Shown: positions 1 through 9,147, counted from the first letter of the stretch. The stretch is DNA of 64,000 nucleotides from Scatosoma sp045533485 (GCA_045533485.1 JAZSHX010000044.1:1-64000); one strand, 5' to 3'. The notes: a model not told the origin generated them from the letters alone. Made by a program: numbers and translations.

Positions 1-1
1 A

Positions 2-268
2 GTGAGCGGGGAATCCTGCGCCAACTGTTTGACGCTGATGCCTATCTTAGATAGACTGATTGCTGAGCGCGAGGATATCAAGCTCGTGCATATAGAGGCG
101 GACTACTCGACGACGGCTTTGATGGAAGAATGGGATATAACCCGTGTACCTACCATTTTGCTTTTAGAGGACGGGGAAATATTCGCGCGTTGCGCCGGTT
201 TTCAACCCGAAGAAATTTTAGAGATTTGGCTGGACGCGAAAATCCAAGAACGTAAAAAGGCTAAATAA
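2..268 (+). CDS. Thioredoxin-like protein, 5' end missing
   Basis: The visible 88 residues carry a CxxC site (CANC, residues 6-9) followed by the thioredoxin-fold pattern, including the cis-proline segment RVPTILLLEDG near residue 50. In thioredoxins the active site sits about 30 residues from the N-terminus, so some 25 residues lie before the window and the GTG at position 2 need not be the start. The WCGPC motif is replaced by SCANC, so this is a divergent family member rather than the main thioredoxin. It probably acts in cytosolic thiol-disulfide exchange. It precedes the pyruvate formate-lyase genes with a 99-base gap. Confidence 0.8.
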   Translation: MSGESCANCLTLMPILDRLIAEREDIKLVHIEADYSTTALMEEWDITRVPTILLLEDGEIFARCAGFQPEEILEIWLDAKIQERKKAK

Positions 269-300
269 TCACGGTTTTTCATAATTACGGCAAAAATTTT

Positions 301-320
301 GCGTCTTGGAAAAGGGACGC
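301..320 (+). other. Small hairpin upstream of pfl
   Basis: GCGTC at 301-305 can pair with GACGC at 316-320 around an A-rich loop. There is no clear T-run after it, so it is either a weak terminator for the thioredoxin-like gene or a leader structure. No convincing -35/-10 pair for the pfl gene was seen in 269-360. Confidence 0.35.
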
Positions 321-367
321 GAGTTTGAAATAAAAAAAGATAAAAATTATTTTTTAGGAGTACTGAT

Positions 368-2401
368 ATGATGCAATACAAAGGTTGGGAAGGATTCGTT
401 CCCGGTAAATGGTGCGACGACGAAGTAAACGTACGCGATTTCATTCAGCGTAACTATACGCCTTATGAAGGGGATGCAAGTTTCCTCGCGCCCGCAACGG
501 AGGCAACGAAAAAACTTTGGGAAATCGTTTGCGATTTGACCAAGAAAGAAATCGCGGCAGGCGGCGTTTTGAACGCGGATACGAAAATCGTTTCCACGCT
601 TACGTCCCACGGCGCAGGTTATTTGGACAAGGATTTGGAAAAAATCGTTGGTTTACAAACGGATGAACCTTTCAAACGTTCCTTGCAACCCTTCGGCGGT
701 CTTAGAATTTCCGAAAGCGCGTTGAACCTTTACGGCTTTGAACTTGATCCTGAAGTAAAGGATATTTTCACGAAATACCGCAAAACGCACAATGAAGGCG
801 TGTTCGATGCGTACACCCCTGAAATGAGAGCGGCGCGTTCCGCACACATTTTGACAGGTTTGCCCGACGGTTACGGCCGTGGCCGTATCGTAGGCGACTA
901 CCGCCGTGTAGCTTTGTACGGTGTGGACTACCTTATCAAAAAGAAAGAAGAAGACAAGCTTGCTATGGGCGGCACGATGACGCCTGAAAAAGTACGCGAT
1001 AGAGAAGAAGTTTCCGAACAAATCAAAGCGCTCAAAGCTTTGAAAGAAATGGCAGCGGCTTACGGCTGCGACATTTCCAAGCCTGCTGAAACGGCACAAG
1101 AAGCAATCCAAGCTTTGTATTTTGGCTACCTTGGTGCAGTAAAAGACCAAAACGGCGCAGCAATGTCCATCGGTAGAAACTCCACGTTCCTTGATATCTA
1201 TATTGAACGTGACCTTCAAAAAGGCCTTATCACGGAAGAACAAGCACAAGAATTTATCGACCATTTCGTTATGAAGCTTCGTATCGTGAAGTTCATGAGA
1301 ACGAAGGAATACAACGAATTGTTCTCGGGCGACCCCACGTGGGTAACGGAAGTTATCGGCGGTATGGGCGTAGACGGCAGATCCTTGGTAACCAAGAGCT
1401 CGTTCCGTATCTTGCACACGCTTGACAACCTTGGTCCTGCACCCGAACCTAACCTTACCGTGCTTTGGTCGAAGAGATTGCCCATGGCATTCAAGAGATA
1501 TTGTGCGGAAATTTCCATTCGTACGTCGTCCATTCAATACGAAAGCGACGATTTGATGCGTCCTGAAATGGGTGACGATTACTGTATCGCTTGCTGCGTA
1601 AGCTGCATGAAGGTCGGTAAAGATATGCAATTCTTCGGTGCACGTGCGAACCTTGCTAAGTGCTTGCTTTACGCAATCAACGGCGGTAAAGACGAACTTA
1701 TCAAAGATAAGAAGACGGGCAAGCCTATGCAAGTTTCCCCCGAATTTATGCCTATTTTGAGCAACGATGCGCTTGATTTCAACGAAGTTGCAGCGAAGTT
1801 TGAAAATATGATGACGTGGCTTGCAGAACTTTACGTGAACACGTTGAACGTTATTCACTATATGCACGACAAGTATAGCTACGAATCGCTGGAAATGGCA
1901 TTGCACGACACGAAAGTGCGCCGTTTCTTCGCAACGGGTATCGCAGGTCTTTCCTGTGCGGCTGACTCGCTTTCCGCAATCAAATATGCGAAAGTATATC
2001 CCATCCGCAACGAAGACGGTATCGTAGTTGACTTCCGTATCGAAGGGGATTATCCTAAGTACGGTAACAACGACGATAGAGCAGACGAACTTGCTGTATG
2101 GGTACTCAAAACCTTCATGAAGAAGGTTAAGAGCCACTACACCTATCGTGACAGCGTTCCTACGACGTCCATCCTTACGATTACGTCGAACGTTGTATAC
2201 GGTAAGAAGACGGGTAACACGCCCGACGGCAGAAGAGGCGGTACGCCCCTTGCACCCGGCGCGAACCCCATGCACGGCAGAGACAGCAACGGTGCTTTGG
2301 CATCGCTTGAATCGGTTGCAAAACTTCCTTACGAATATTCCAGAGACGGTATTTCCAACACCTTCTCGATTATGCCTGCATCGCTTGGTAAAGAAGACTA
2401 A
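368..2401 (+). CDS. pflB: Pyruvate formate-lyase catalytic subunit lacking the glycyl-radical domain
   Basis: The enzyme converts pyruvate and CoA to formate and acetyl-CoA in anaerobic fermentation. The 677 residues match PflB throughout. The adjacent catalytic cysteines are C409 and C410, within the IACCVS segment followed by MQFFGARANLAK. PflB is normally about 760 residues. This protein stops after SIMPASLGKED, exactly where the linker to the C-terminal glycyl-radical domain starts. That domain is encoded separately 45 bases downstream. AGGAG at 356-360 supports the ATG at 368. No pfl-activating enzyme gene is in the window. The Rex repressor at 61 kb would be a plausible regulator, but no Rex operator is seen here. 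Confidence 0.96.
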   Translation: MMQYKGWEGFVPGKWCDDEVNVRDFIQRNYTPYEGDASFLAPATEATKKLWEIVCDLTKKEIAAGGVLNADTKIVSTLTSHGAGYLDKDLEKIVGLQTDEPFKRSLQPFGGLRISESALNLYGFELDPEVKDIFTKYRKTHNEGVFDAYTPEMRAARSAHILTGLPDGYGRGRIVGDYRRVALYGVDYLIKKKEEDKLAMGGTMTPEKVRDREEVSEQIKALKALKEMAAAYGCDISKPAETAQEAIQALYFGYLGAVKDQNGAAMSIGRNSTFLDIYIERDLQKGLITEEQAQEFIDHFVMKLRIVKFMRTKEYNELFSGDPTWVTEVIGGMGVDGRSLVTKSSFRILHTLDNLGPAPEPNLTVLWSKRLPMAFKRYCAEISIRTSSIQYESDDLMRPEMGDDYCIACCVSCMKVGKDMQFFGARANLAKCLLYAINGGKDELIKDKKTGKPMQVSPEFMPILSNDALDFNEVAAKFENMMTWLAELYVNTLNVIHYMHDKYSYESLEMALHDTKVRRFFATGIAGLSCAADSLSAIKYAKVYPIRNEDGIVVDFRIEGDYPKYGNNDDRADELAVWVLKTFMKKVKSHYTYRDSVPTTSILTITSNVVYGKKTGNTPDGRRGGTPLAPGANPMHGRDSNGALASLESVAKLPYEYSRDGISNTFSIMPASLGKED

Positions 2402-2446
2402 GCCAAAGGAAGTTGCATATAATAAAATAAAAAGGAGATAAAAATT

Positions 2447-2680
2447 ATGTCGAACAGAGTAGATAACTTAGTTAGTATGTTAGACGGTTACGTTGGCGAC
2501 GGCGGTCATCACTTGAACGTAAACGTATTTGATCGCGAAACGCTTTTGGACGCGCAAGCGCATCCTGAAAAATACCCCCAACTTACCATTCGCGTTTCCG
2601 GTTATGCGGTAAACTTCATTAAACTTACGAAGGAACAACAAGACGACGTTATTTCCAGAACGATTCACGAATCTATGTAA
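2447..2680 (+). CDS. Separate glycyl-radical domain of pyruvate formate-lyase (GrcA-like)
   Basis: This 77-residue protein equals the last domain of PflB: LDGY, GGHHLNVNV, PEKYPQLTIRVSGYAV and a tail ending TIHESM. The radical glycine is G52 (codon 2600-2602) in RVSGYAV. It has its own ribosome site (AAGGAG at 2432-2436) and ATG, and the sequence joins the upstream protein with no lost residues. It resembles the spare radical cofactor GrcA/YfiD. However, GrcA repairs a full-length PFL, whereas here the neighbouring enzyme has no radical domain of its own, so this protein should be essential for catalysis. A stem-loop terminator follows. Confidence 0.95.
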   Translation: MSNRVDNLVSMLDGYVGDGGHHLNVNVFDRETLLDAQAHPEKYPQLTIRVSGYAVNFIKLTKEQQDDVISRTIHESM

Positions 2681-2723
2681 CGTAGAGCGTGTGGCTTCTT
2701 CGTCGCACTAAAAACAAACGTGG

Positions 2724-2752
2724 GCTGCCGCCAAATTTCGACGGCAGCTTTT
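2724..2752 (+). terminator. Rho-independent terminator after pfl
   Basis: GCTGCCG (2724-2730) pairs with CGGCAGC (2742-2748), followed by TTTT. It ends the split pfl operon. Confidence 0.8.
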
Positions 2753-2778
2753 CGTTCTTAGTAAAAGGATAAGGGATT

Positions 2779-4443
2779 ATGTTAAAAAGAAAAATACTTA
2801 TTTGCCTTGCGGTGCTTGCCTGTACGCTTTTGACGGGGCTGGGCATACATACGGTAAATAGACAAGTAAACGCGCAGGTGGATGCATCGTCGTTTGTCAT
2901 TTCTAAGTCGGCTGTGCGTAACAATGAGCCGACGGGGCTTCGATTTAAGGTGGATTGTCCCGTACAAGCGTCTAGCGTGGAAAGCGCGTACACGCGTTTA
3001 ACGTTCACGTCCAAGGCAGGGCAAAGCTACACAACGGAAGTGCCTGCAACGGTATGGCGCACGGACGGCAGCGGTTGGAATACCGTGCTTTTGGGTATTC
3101 CCGAAAGTGATTACGCTACGGAAATTTCCGCGCAATCGTTCATAACCGTGGACGGCTGGCAATATCAAACGACGGTAGAAACGACCAGTATCGCTAAAAC
3201 GGCGTCATGGCTTATGTGCGAATCGGCTGGTGATGCACTTATTTCTCATTACGTGCAAGGACAAGTTTCGCAAATTGCTTTGGATACAACAAGTGTAACG
3301 CTGGAGCAAGACCAAACGGCAAGCTTACAGGCGGCAACAACCCCTAGCGGTTTTGGCGTGTTGTTCACATCAAGCAATACATCTGTGGCGACTGTTGACA
3401 AAAACGGCGTAGTTACGGCAGTTTCAGCTGGTATCGCAACGATTACGGCAAGCATGGGCGGTAAAACGGCTACGTGTGAAGTAACGGTTGCGCAAGCGCA
3501 AGCAAGCGTAGCGGAAATGAACGTGTATTTCCCCCAACTTGGCAACAGAACGTCGGGCGATTGTACGCTTATCAAGGTTGGCGACACCGAAGTGTTGATT
3601 GACGCAGGTTCAACGCGCGGCAGTGCGGATACGCTTGTGCCGTACATAAAGCAGTATTGCACGGACGGCGTTTTGGAATACGTAATTGCGACGCACGCAC
3701 ACCAAGACCATATCGCGGCGTTTGTTGGCGACGACGGTACGGACGGTGTATTTGCGAATTTTGAGTGTAAAACGATTATCGATTTCCCGAACAAGAAAAC
3801 CACGTCGCAAATGTCCAAAGACTATATCACTTGGCGCGATAAAGAAGTGGCGGCAGGCGCAGTGCATTATACAGCGTTACAGTGCTGGAATAATGCCAAC
3901 GGTGCACAGCGTACGTATGAGCTGGGTGAAGGGATAACGTTGAATATTTTGTATCAAGAATATTACGAAACGTCGGGAGATGAAAACAATTATTCCGTTT
4001 GTACACTTATTTCGCAAGGGGATAAGCACTATTTGTTTACGGGCGACTTGGAATCAGCAGGTGAAGAGTCTTTGGTGAAACATAACGATTTGCCCAAGTG
4101 TGCGTTCTATAAAGCCGGGCATCACGGCAGTAATACGTCCAGCACAAGTACGCTCATTGACGTTATTCAACCCGAAGTGGTGGTAGCAACCTGTTGCTGT
4201 GGGGATAGCTACGGTTTCCCCCATCAAGAATTTATCAACAATATTGCACCGTATACGGACGCTTTATATATCCCGTCGTATTTTGGTTCAAGCACGCCTA
4301 TTTTGTTAAACGGAAACATTACGGTGAACTGCAAAGACGGTAAAGTTTTGACGGTTATCGGCTCTAATAATAATCTCAAATTCAAGGATACCGACTGGTT
4401 TAAGAACAATCGCACTATGCCCGATGCTTGGAAAACAGCGTAA
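2779..4443 (+). CDS. Secreted metallo-beta-lactamase-fold hydrolase with Ig-like domain
   Basis: The 554-residue protein starts with a signal peptide (MLKRK followed by a hydrophobic stretch ending near ALA-like NAQVDA). A bacterial Ig-like (BIG2) domain lies at about residues 165-245 (LDTTSVTLEQDQTASL, SVATVDKNGVVTAVSAG). From about residue 250 it has a ComEC-type MBL hydrolase domain with HAHQDH, FTGDLE and KAGHHGS metal-site motifs. It is probably exported or anchored at the cell surface. Substrate unknown; related free-standing ComEC-like domains act as nucleases or phosphodiesterases. The ribosome site AAGGATAAGGG supports the ATG at 2779. Confidence 0.85.
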   Translation: MLKRKILICLAVLACTLLTGLGIHTVNRQVNAQVDASSFVISKSAVRNNEPTGLRFKVDCPVQASSVESAYTRLTFTSKAGQSYTTEVPATVWRTDGSGWNTVLLGIPESDYATEISAQSFITVDGWQYQTTVETTSIAKTASWLMCESAGDALISHYVQGQVSQIALDTTSVTLEQDQTASLQAATTPSGFGVLFTSSNTSVATVDKNGVVTAVSAGIATITASMGGKTATCEVTVAQAQASVAEMNVYFPQLGNRTSGDCTLIKVGDTEVLIDAGSTRGSADTLVPYIKQYCTDGVLEYVIATHAHQDHIAAFVGDDGTDGVFANFECKTIIDFPNKKTTSQMSKDYITWRDKEVAAGAVHYTALQCWNNANGAQRTYELGEGITLNILYQEYYETSGDENNYSVCTLISQGDKHYLFTGDLESAGEESLVKHNDLPKCAFYKAGHHGSNTSSTSTLIDVIQPEVVVATCCCGDSYGFPHQEFINNIAPYTDALYIPSYFGSSTPILLNGNITVNCKDGKVLTVIGSNNNLKFKDTDWFKNNRTMPDAWKTA

Positions 4444-4476
4444 ACGGGCATACCAGGTACGCAATCATTGATATAT

Positions 4477-5172
4477 ATGGAACTTTTTTCAAGAACGGAA
4501 AATTTAATAGGGCTGGAAGCGATGCGGAAGCTTTCTCTATCGCGCGTAGCGATATTTGGGCTTGGCGGCGTAGGCGGTCACACGGCGGAAGCGTTGGCGC
4601 GTTGCGGCGTGGGCGAACTTTTGCTTGTCGATAACGATACGGTTAGCGTGTCAAATATCAACCGCCAAACGATAGCCCTGCACTCTACGGTCGGCAGGAA
4701 GAAAACGCAAGTGATGGCTGAGCGTGTTAAGGATATCAATCCTTCCATCAAGGTGGAAACGCGCGACACGTTTTTCTTGCCCGAAACAGCGGATAGCTTT
4801 GATTTTACCGGTTTTGATTACGTGGTGGACGCTATCGATACGGTAAGCGGTAAAATTGCACTGATCGAAAAATGCAAACAAGCAAACGTGCCGATTATCT
4901 CCGCGATGGGCGCAGGAAACAAATTAGATCCCACGGCGTTTGCCGTGGCGGACATTTCCAAAACCAGCGGCTGTCCGTTGGCGCGCGTAATGCGCAGGGA
5001 GCTTAAAAAACGCGGCGTTACGGGCGTAAAGGTGGTGTATTCCAAGGAAGAGCCCAAAGGCGCTGTGGAGCAAAACGAACGCGGCAAAGCCGTGCCTGCG
5101 AGCATAGCGTTCGTGCCGTCGGTGATGGGCTTAATCCTCGCAGGCGAAGTAATAAAGGATATAATAAAATAA
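4477..5172 (+). CDS. tcdA: tRNA threonylcarbamoyladenosine dehydratase
   Basis: This 231-residue E1-like enzyme cyclises t6A37 of tRNA to ct6A using ATP. It has the nucleotide-binding GLGGVGG, the DNDTVSVSNINRQ motif and the late SKTSGCPLARVMRRELKKRG segment typical of TcdA (CsdL/YgdL). The ATG at 4477 (MELFSRTENL) matches the family start; an in-frame TTG lies nine bases earlier. No Shine-Dalgarno is evident. The gene follows the MBL gene closely, so read-through is likely. The preceding bases include a variant of the dispersed GGCAGGTACG motif. Confidence 0.93.
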   Translation: MELFSRTENLIGLEAMRKLSLSRVAIFGLGGVGGHTAEALARCGVGELLLVDNDTVSVSNINRQTIALHSTVGRKKTQVMAERVKDINPSIKVETRDTFFLPETADSFDFTGFDYVVDAIDTVSGKIALIEKCKQANVPIISAMGAGNKLDPTAFAVADISKTSGCPLARVMRRELKKRGVTGVKVVYSKEEPKGAVEQNERGKAVPASIAFVPSVMGLILAGEVIKDIIK

Positions 5173-5186
5173 GCATAATAAACAAA

Positions 5187-5216
5187 CCGCCGATTGCGAA
5201 ATTTCGCAATCGGCGG
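5187..5216. terminator. Perfect 30-bp palindrome between convergent genes
   Basis: CCGCCGATTGCGAAA is followed directly by its reverse complement. It lies between the converging tcdA and isomerase genes and is probably a bidirectional terminator, though T-runs are short. Confidence 0.7.
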
Positions 5217-5223
5217 TGTTACT

Positions 5224-6042
5224 TTACAGCTGTGATAAAGCTTTAACGCGTTCAAAAGCAAGCTCTATAAACTGCTTTGGCGTTAAATTTTTATAAGCGG
5301 CAAACTCGTCTTCTTTATACGGCGAGCCGTTAAACGCTTCTAACATGAGTGAGCCCTGATACCCCACGGCATTAATTTTTTGCATAACCTTTTGAAAATC
5401 TATATCGCCGTCAAACGGCAATACGTGCATATCGTCGTTGCCGTTAGGGTTGCCTTCAAAGCCCAAATTATCGTGGATATGCGTGCAAAGCAATCTATCC
5501 CCGAAATAATCCAAAAAATCGATATTTCGCGTGTAACAATGTTCGTGACCAACATCGTAGCAAAACGCCACGTTTTCGTGGTTTCTATAACGCTCCATAA
5601 CGATAGAGAAATTATCCAAACGGCGCAGGTTTTCAAAGGCTACGTTCACGCCGCACGCTTTGGCTGTTTCCACAATTTCATCAAATCTCCGTAATCCCAT
5701 TTCCGTAACGGGGGGCGGCGTCCAACCGCTGGAAACGTGCACGATTACGGTATCGATACCGTATTTTTGCGCCAAACGCAAGGTGCGTAAAATATCGTCT
5801 AAAAAGGGGCGGTAGCTCTCGCCTTGCTCCCACATTACGTTACAGCCGTGATAGGGGCCGTGGATAAACTCAAATTGCAAGCCAAGCGCATCGCCTTTTT
5901 CTTTCAAAGCGGCGATGGTCGGCTCATCGGTATGATGGGTAAAAAAACAGTCAAACCCCGTTTCTTTAATGAGTGACAGTGAAGAAACGGGATTTTCGTT
6001 GATGATACAATCGGCAATAATGCCAAGCTTTCTTTTTTGCAT
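5224..6042 (-). CDS. Sugar phosphate isomerase/epimerase-like TIM-barrel protein
   Basis: The 272-residue protein belongs to the AP-endonuclease-2/xylose-isomerase-like family. Metal-site segments include FIHGPYHG, VIVHVSSG, NVAFENLR, FCYDVGHEH, CTHIHDN and LMLEAF. Start chosen at 6042 (MQKRKLGI) because GGAG lies 6 bases upstream on this strand; a further in-frame ATG at 6072 lacks a ribosome site. It is the last gene of the metY-metA operon (42-base gap to metA). Substrate is not predictable, and there is no direct link to methionine synthesis. Confidence 0.85.
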   Translation of the reverse strand: MQKRKLGIIADCIINENPVSSLSLIKETGFDCFFTHHTDEPTIAALKEKGDALGLQFEFIHGPYHGCNVMWEQGESYRPFLDDILRTLRLAQKYGIDTVIVHVSSGWTPPPVTEMGLRRFDEIVETAKACGVNVAFENLRRLDNFSIVMERYRNHENVAFCYDVGHEHCYTRNIDFLDYFGDRLLCTHIHDNLGFEGNPNGNDDMHVLPFDGDIDFQKVMQKINAVGYQGSLMLEAFNGSPYKEDEFAAYKNLTPKQFIELAFERVKALSQL

Positions 6043-6084
6043 ATAACGCTCCAAAATGGGCAAACAAGCCACCCATGTACGCGA

Positions 6085-7011
6085 TTATTTATCTTTTTGC
6101 ACCTGATTGACGTCGTAAGGCGTGCTTTGGTAAACAAAATAGTTAAGCCAGTTGGAGAACAACAAGTGCGCGTGCGCGCGCCAAGACATCATCGGCGGTT
6201 TTGTGGGATCGTTGTCCGGATAGTAATTTTTCGGGATATCGATTTCTTTGCCCTGCGACAAGTCGCGCAGGTATTCGTTTTGCAAGGTCAGCGCATCGTA
6301 TTCCGAATGTCCCGTGATGAAAATTTGTCTACCGTTTTTGGTGGATACGGCGTACACGCCCGTTTCCTTGGACGATGACAAAATTTTCAGCGCGCTTACC
6401 TTTTCCAAATCTGCTCTTAAAAAAGTGGTGTGGCGCGATTGCGGTACCATAAACGTATCGTCAAACCCGCGGAACAAAATGGACGGTTTATAATCGACGG
6501 TGTGGGGGAACACGCCAAACACTTTTTTATCCATCAAATGCTTGTGGATGCCGTAATGGTAATACAGCCCTGCTTGCGAAGCCCAGCAAATATGCATGGT
6601 GCTGTGCACGTGCGTTTTGCTCCACTCCATAATTTCACAAAGCTCGTCCCAGTATTCCACCTGTTCAAAGGGGAGCATTTCCACGGGCGCGCCCGTGATA
6701 ATCATGCCGTCGAAAAATTCGTCTTTGACGTCCTTAAACGTCTTGTAAAAAGCAAGCAAATGCTCTTCCGCAACGTTTTTCGATTGATGGGAAGAAGTGT
6801 GAATAAGCGTCGGCTCTACCTGCAAGGGCGTATTGCCAAGCAAGCGCGCAAACTGCGTTTCCGTTTCAATTTTCTTGGGCATCAAGTTCAAAATCAAGAT
6901 GCGCAAAGGACGGATATCCTGCGTGATAGCGCGCGTCTCCGTCATTACGAAAATATTTTCATCCGCCAGCGTTTTCGCCGCGGGTAAATCGTTGGGGATT
7001 TTAATAGGCAT
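6085..7011 (-). CDS. metA: Homoserine O-acetyltransferase (MetA family)
   Basis: The 308-residue protein acylates homoserine for methionine synthesis. The catalytic cysteine is in HICWASQAGLYYHYG, and the family signatures LMPKKIETETQ and the late FITGHSEYD are present. The acyl-CoA-selecting position reads GAPVEMLPFEQV. In characterised MetA enzymes a glutamate here favours acetyl-CoA and a glycine favours succinyl-CoA, so acetyl transfer is predicted. This agrees with the adjacent metY, which uses O-acetylhomoserine. The gap to metY is 37 bases, with an AGGAG-type site before the ATG. Confidence 0.95.
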   Translation of the reverse strand: MPIKIPNDLPAAKTLADENIFVMTETRAITQDIRPLRILILNLMPKKIETETQFARLLGNTPLQVEPTLIHTSSHQSKNVAEEHLLAFYKTFKDVKDEFFDGMIITGAPVEMLPFEQVEYWDELCEIMEWSKTHVHSTMHICWASQAGLYYHYGIHKHLMDKKVFGVFPHTVDYKPSILFRGFDDTFMVPQSRHTTFLRADLEKVSALKILSSSKETGVYAVSTKNGRQIFITGHSEYDALTLQNEYLRDLSQGKEIDIPKNYYPDNDPTKPPMMSWRAHAHLLFSNWLNYFVYQSTPYDVNQVQKDK

Positions 7012-7048
7012 TTATTTTCTCCTAAAAAGAGCGTTTGTAAAAATACGA

Positions 7049-8338
7049 TTAAACGCTTTCAAGCGCCTGCTTGATATCGTCGATCAGGTCTTGATAATGT
7101 TCGATGCCGCAGGAAAGGCGAACCAAATCGCCGGGCACGCCCGCCGCAATCAATTCCTGCTCGCTCATTTGTCTATGCGTAGCGCTTGCAGGATGCAAAC
7201 AGCACGATCTTGCGTCCGCTACGTGCGTTTCGATAGCGATAATGCGCAGGGCTTTCATAAACTTTTCCGCCGCTTTTCTACCGCCTTTCACGCCGAAGCT
7301 GACGACGCCGCAAGTACCGTTGGGCATATATTTTTGCGCCAAATCGTAATATTTATTGCCGACAAGCGAAGGATAATTCACCCAAGAAACCTTATCGCAA
7401 GATTGCAAAAATTCTGCAACCTTTTGTCCGTTCAAGCAGTGGCGTTCCATGCGTACGTGTAAGCTTTCCAAACCCAAATTGAGATAAAACGCGCTTTGCG
7501 GCGATTGTGTCGTACCCAAATCGCGCATCAGCTGCGCTGTTGCCTTGGTGATATACGCGCCGCCTTGCCCAAACTTGTCCACGTACGTAATGCCGTGGTA
7601 GCTTTCGTCGGGCGTGCAAAGCCCGGGGAACTTTTCCGCGTGCGCTTTCCAGTTGAAGTTACCGCTATCCACGATACAACCGCCCACCGCAACGCCGTGA
7701 CCGTCCATATATTTGGTGGTGGAGTGCGTAACGATATCCGCGCCAAACTCAATGGGACGGCAGTTGATAGGGGTAGCAAACGTGTTGTCGATAATTAAGG
7801 GAACGCCGTGCGCGTGCGCCGCCTTGGCGAATTTCTCAATATCCAAAACAGTCAAAGCGGGATTAGCAATCGTTTCGCCGAACACCGCTTTGGTGTTGGG
7901 GCGGAACGCGGCGTTAAGCTCTTCTTCCGTGCAGTCGGGATCAACGAACGTGAAGTCAATCCCCATTTTTTTCATGGTAACGGCGAACAAGTTGTACGTA
8001 CCGCCGTAAATGCTTGCGGACGAAACGACGTGGTCGCCTGCGTTTGCGATATTAAATACAGCGAAAAACGAAGCGGCTTGTCCTGATGAGAGTAGCATTG
8101 CCGCGGTGCCGCCTTCCAAGGCGCAAATTTTTGCCGCAACCGTGTCACAGGTGGGGTTTTGCAAACGGGAATAAAAATATCCGCTTGCTTCCAAATCAAA
8201 CAATTTCCCCATATCTTCGCTGGTGGAATACTTAAACGTAGTGCTTTGAATGATAGGCACTTGACGCGGTTCGCCGTTGCCGGGCGTGTAGCCGCCTTGT
8301 ACGCACGTAGTTTCCTTTCTGGGTTGTTTGTTTTGCAT
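7049..8338 (-). CDS. metY: O-acetylhomoserine sulfhydrylase
   Basis: This 429-residue PLP enzyme of the Cys/Met metabolism family makes homocysteine from O-acetylhomoserine and sulfide. Key segments are SRLQNPT, SSGQAA (phosphate-binding loop), IDNTFATP and the PLP-lysine motif STTKYMDGHG. The long insert and AHAEKFPG segment fit MetY rather than MetB/MetC. It is first in the minus-strand operon metY-metA-isomerase, has a strong ribosome site (AGGAG) and its own promoter at 8416-8445. The sulfide could also feed the cysteine-synthase fusion at 40.7 kb. Confidence 0.95.
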   Translation of the reverse strand: MQNKQPRKETTCVQGGYTPGNGEPRQVPIIQSTTFKYSTSEDMGKLFDLEASGYFYSRLQNPTCDTVAAKICALEGGTAAMLLSSGQAASFFAVFNIANAGDHVVSSASIYGGTYNLFAVTMKKMGIDFTFVDPDCTEEELNAAFRPNTKAVFGETIANPALTVLDIEKFAKAAHAHGVPLIIDNTFATPINCRPIEFGADIVTHSTTKYMDGHGVAVGGCIVDSGNFNWKAHAEKFPGLCTPDESYHGITYVDKFGQGGAYITKATAQLMRDLGTTQSPQSAFYLNLGLESLHVRMERHCLNGQKVAEFLQSCDKVSWVNYPSLVGNKYYDLAQKYMPNGTCGVVSFGVKGGRKAAEKFMKALRIIAIETHVADARSCCLHPASATHRQMSEQELIAAGVPGDLVRLSCGIEHYQDLIDDIKQALESV

Positions 8339-8415
8339 AAAAGAGCTCTCCTTTTTTTTACAGTCTTTGGTTTGCGCGCCTATCTATGCGCGCGGTAATA
8401 AATAAGCTGTCTATA

Positions 8416-8445
8416 AGTATATCATATGTAGAGTGATTTCGTCAA
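8416..8445 (-). promoter_or_regulatory. metY: Promoter of the metY operon
   Basis: On the minus strand TTGACG (8440-8445) and TATACT (8416-8421) are 18 bases apart. The roughly 70-base leader contains a short GCGCGC hairpin but none of the conserved blocks of a SAM riboswitch. Confidence 0.75.
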
Positions 8446-8604
8446 GTGTTTTTTGTATAAAAGCAATTTGCTTACGCAAAATAGTATACGCGCTATATAT
8501 GCGCCAACTGCAGGCGTTTTTGCTTTTGTAATGGGCGCAAAACACTGTTCAACGCATACCTGCCTCCTTCGTTTTACATAATTAACGGATAAAAGGGCGA
8601 AAAA

Positions 8605-9147
8605 ATGGAGAACAAACGAAATTGTTTTTGGCAAACATTGTACACGCTATGCGCCGTATTTTTATTCGGTGCTGTTATCGGGTGGACGTACGAGTTGCTT
8701 TTGCGGAGAATTACGGGCGATGCTTGGGTAAATCCGGGGATGCTTTTCGGGCCGTATTTGCCCATTTACGGGTTCGGGGCAGCGACGCTTTTTGGGTTGG
8801 CATACGTGCCTATTCCTGTTAAAAATAAGTTTTGGAAAGGGGCGGCGCAGCTTTTGTTGACGGGTATAATTTTAACGGCGGTAGAGTATATCGGCGGTTT
8901 GATTTTCGTGCGCTGGATGGGGCTGGATTTATGGAGCTACGAACAATTTTCCTATAACGTGCAGGGGATAATTTGTCCGCTTTGTTCGCTTGGCTGGGCG
9001 CTTGCAGGCGGGGCGTATTTGTGGTTTTTGCATCCCCTTGTTTTGCGCTTGCAAAAACACGTTTTGTCCGCGCAAACCGCACGGTTTTTGCTTGCATTTG
9101 CCATAGGGGCTGTTTGTGCCGATTTTCTTATCACGATTTTTTTGTAA
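8605..9147 (+). CDS. Putative ABC-transporter-type membrane protein (PF06541-like)
   Basis: The 180-residue protein has about five hydrophobic segments. It shows the family signatures IGWTYELLLRR near the first helix and NPGMLFGPYLPIYGFGA, as in the uncharacterised CmpB-like membrane family found widely in Clostridia. AGGG at about 8595 supports the ATG. No ATPase gene is adjacent, so the transporter name is only the family label. Function unknown. Confidence 0.75.
   Translation: MENKRNCFWQTLYTLCAVFLFGAVIGWTYELLLRRITGDAWVNPGMLFGPYLPIYGFGAATLFGLAYVPIPVKNKFWKGAAQLLLTGIILTAVEYIGGLIFVRWMGLDLWSYEQFSYNVQGIICPLCSLGWALAGGAYLWFLHPLVLRLQKHVLSAQTARFLLAFAIGAVCADFLITIFL

Noticed and set aside
268..367. 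Rex operator at the pfl promoter
   Set aside because: No TTGTGA-N-TCACAA-like palindrome was found between the thioredoxin-like gene and pfl.
653..2275. Long open frame antisense to pfl
   Set aside because: It mirrors the pfl codons, has no ribosome site or recognisable protein features, and is basic low-complexity sequence.
2395..2450. Pfl split as a frameshift or sequencing error
   Set aside because: The second gene has its own AAGGAG site and ATG, and the protein join loses no conserved residues. A random error would not create both.
8339..8415. SAM riboswitch before metY
   Set aside because: The leader is only about 70 bases with one small hairpin and lacks the SAM-I core and terminator.
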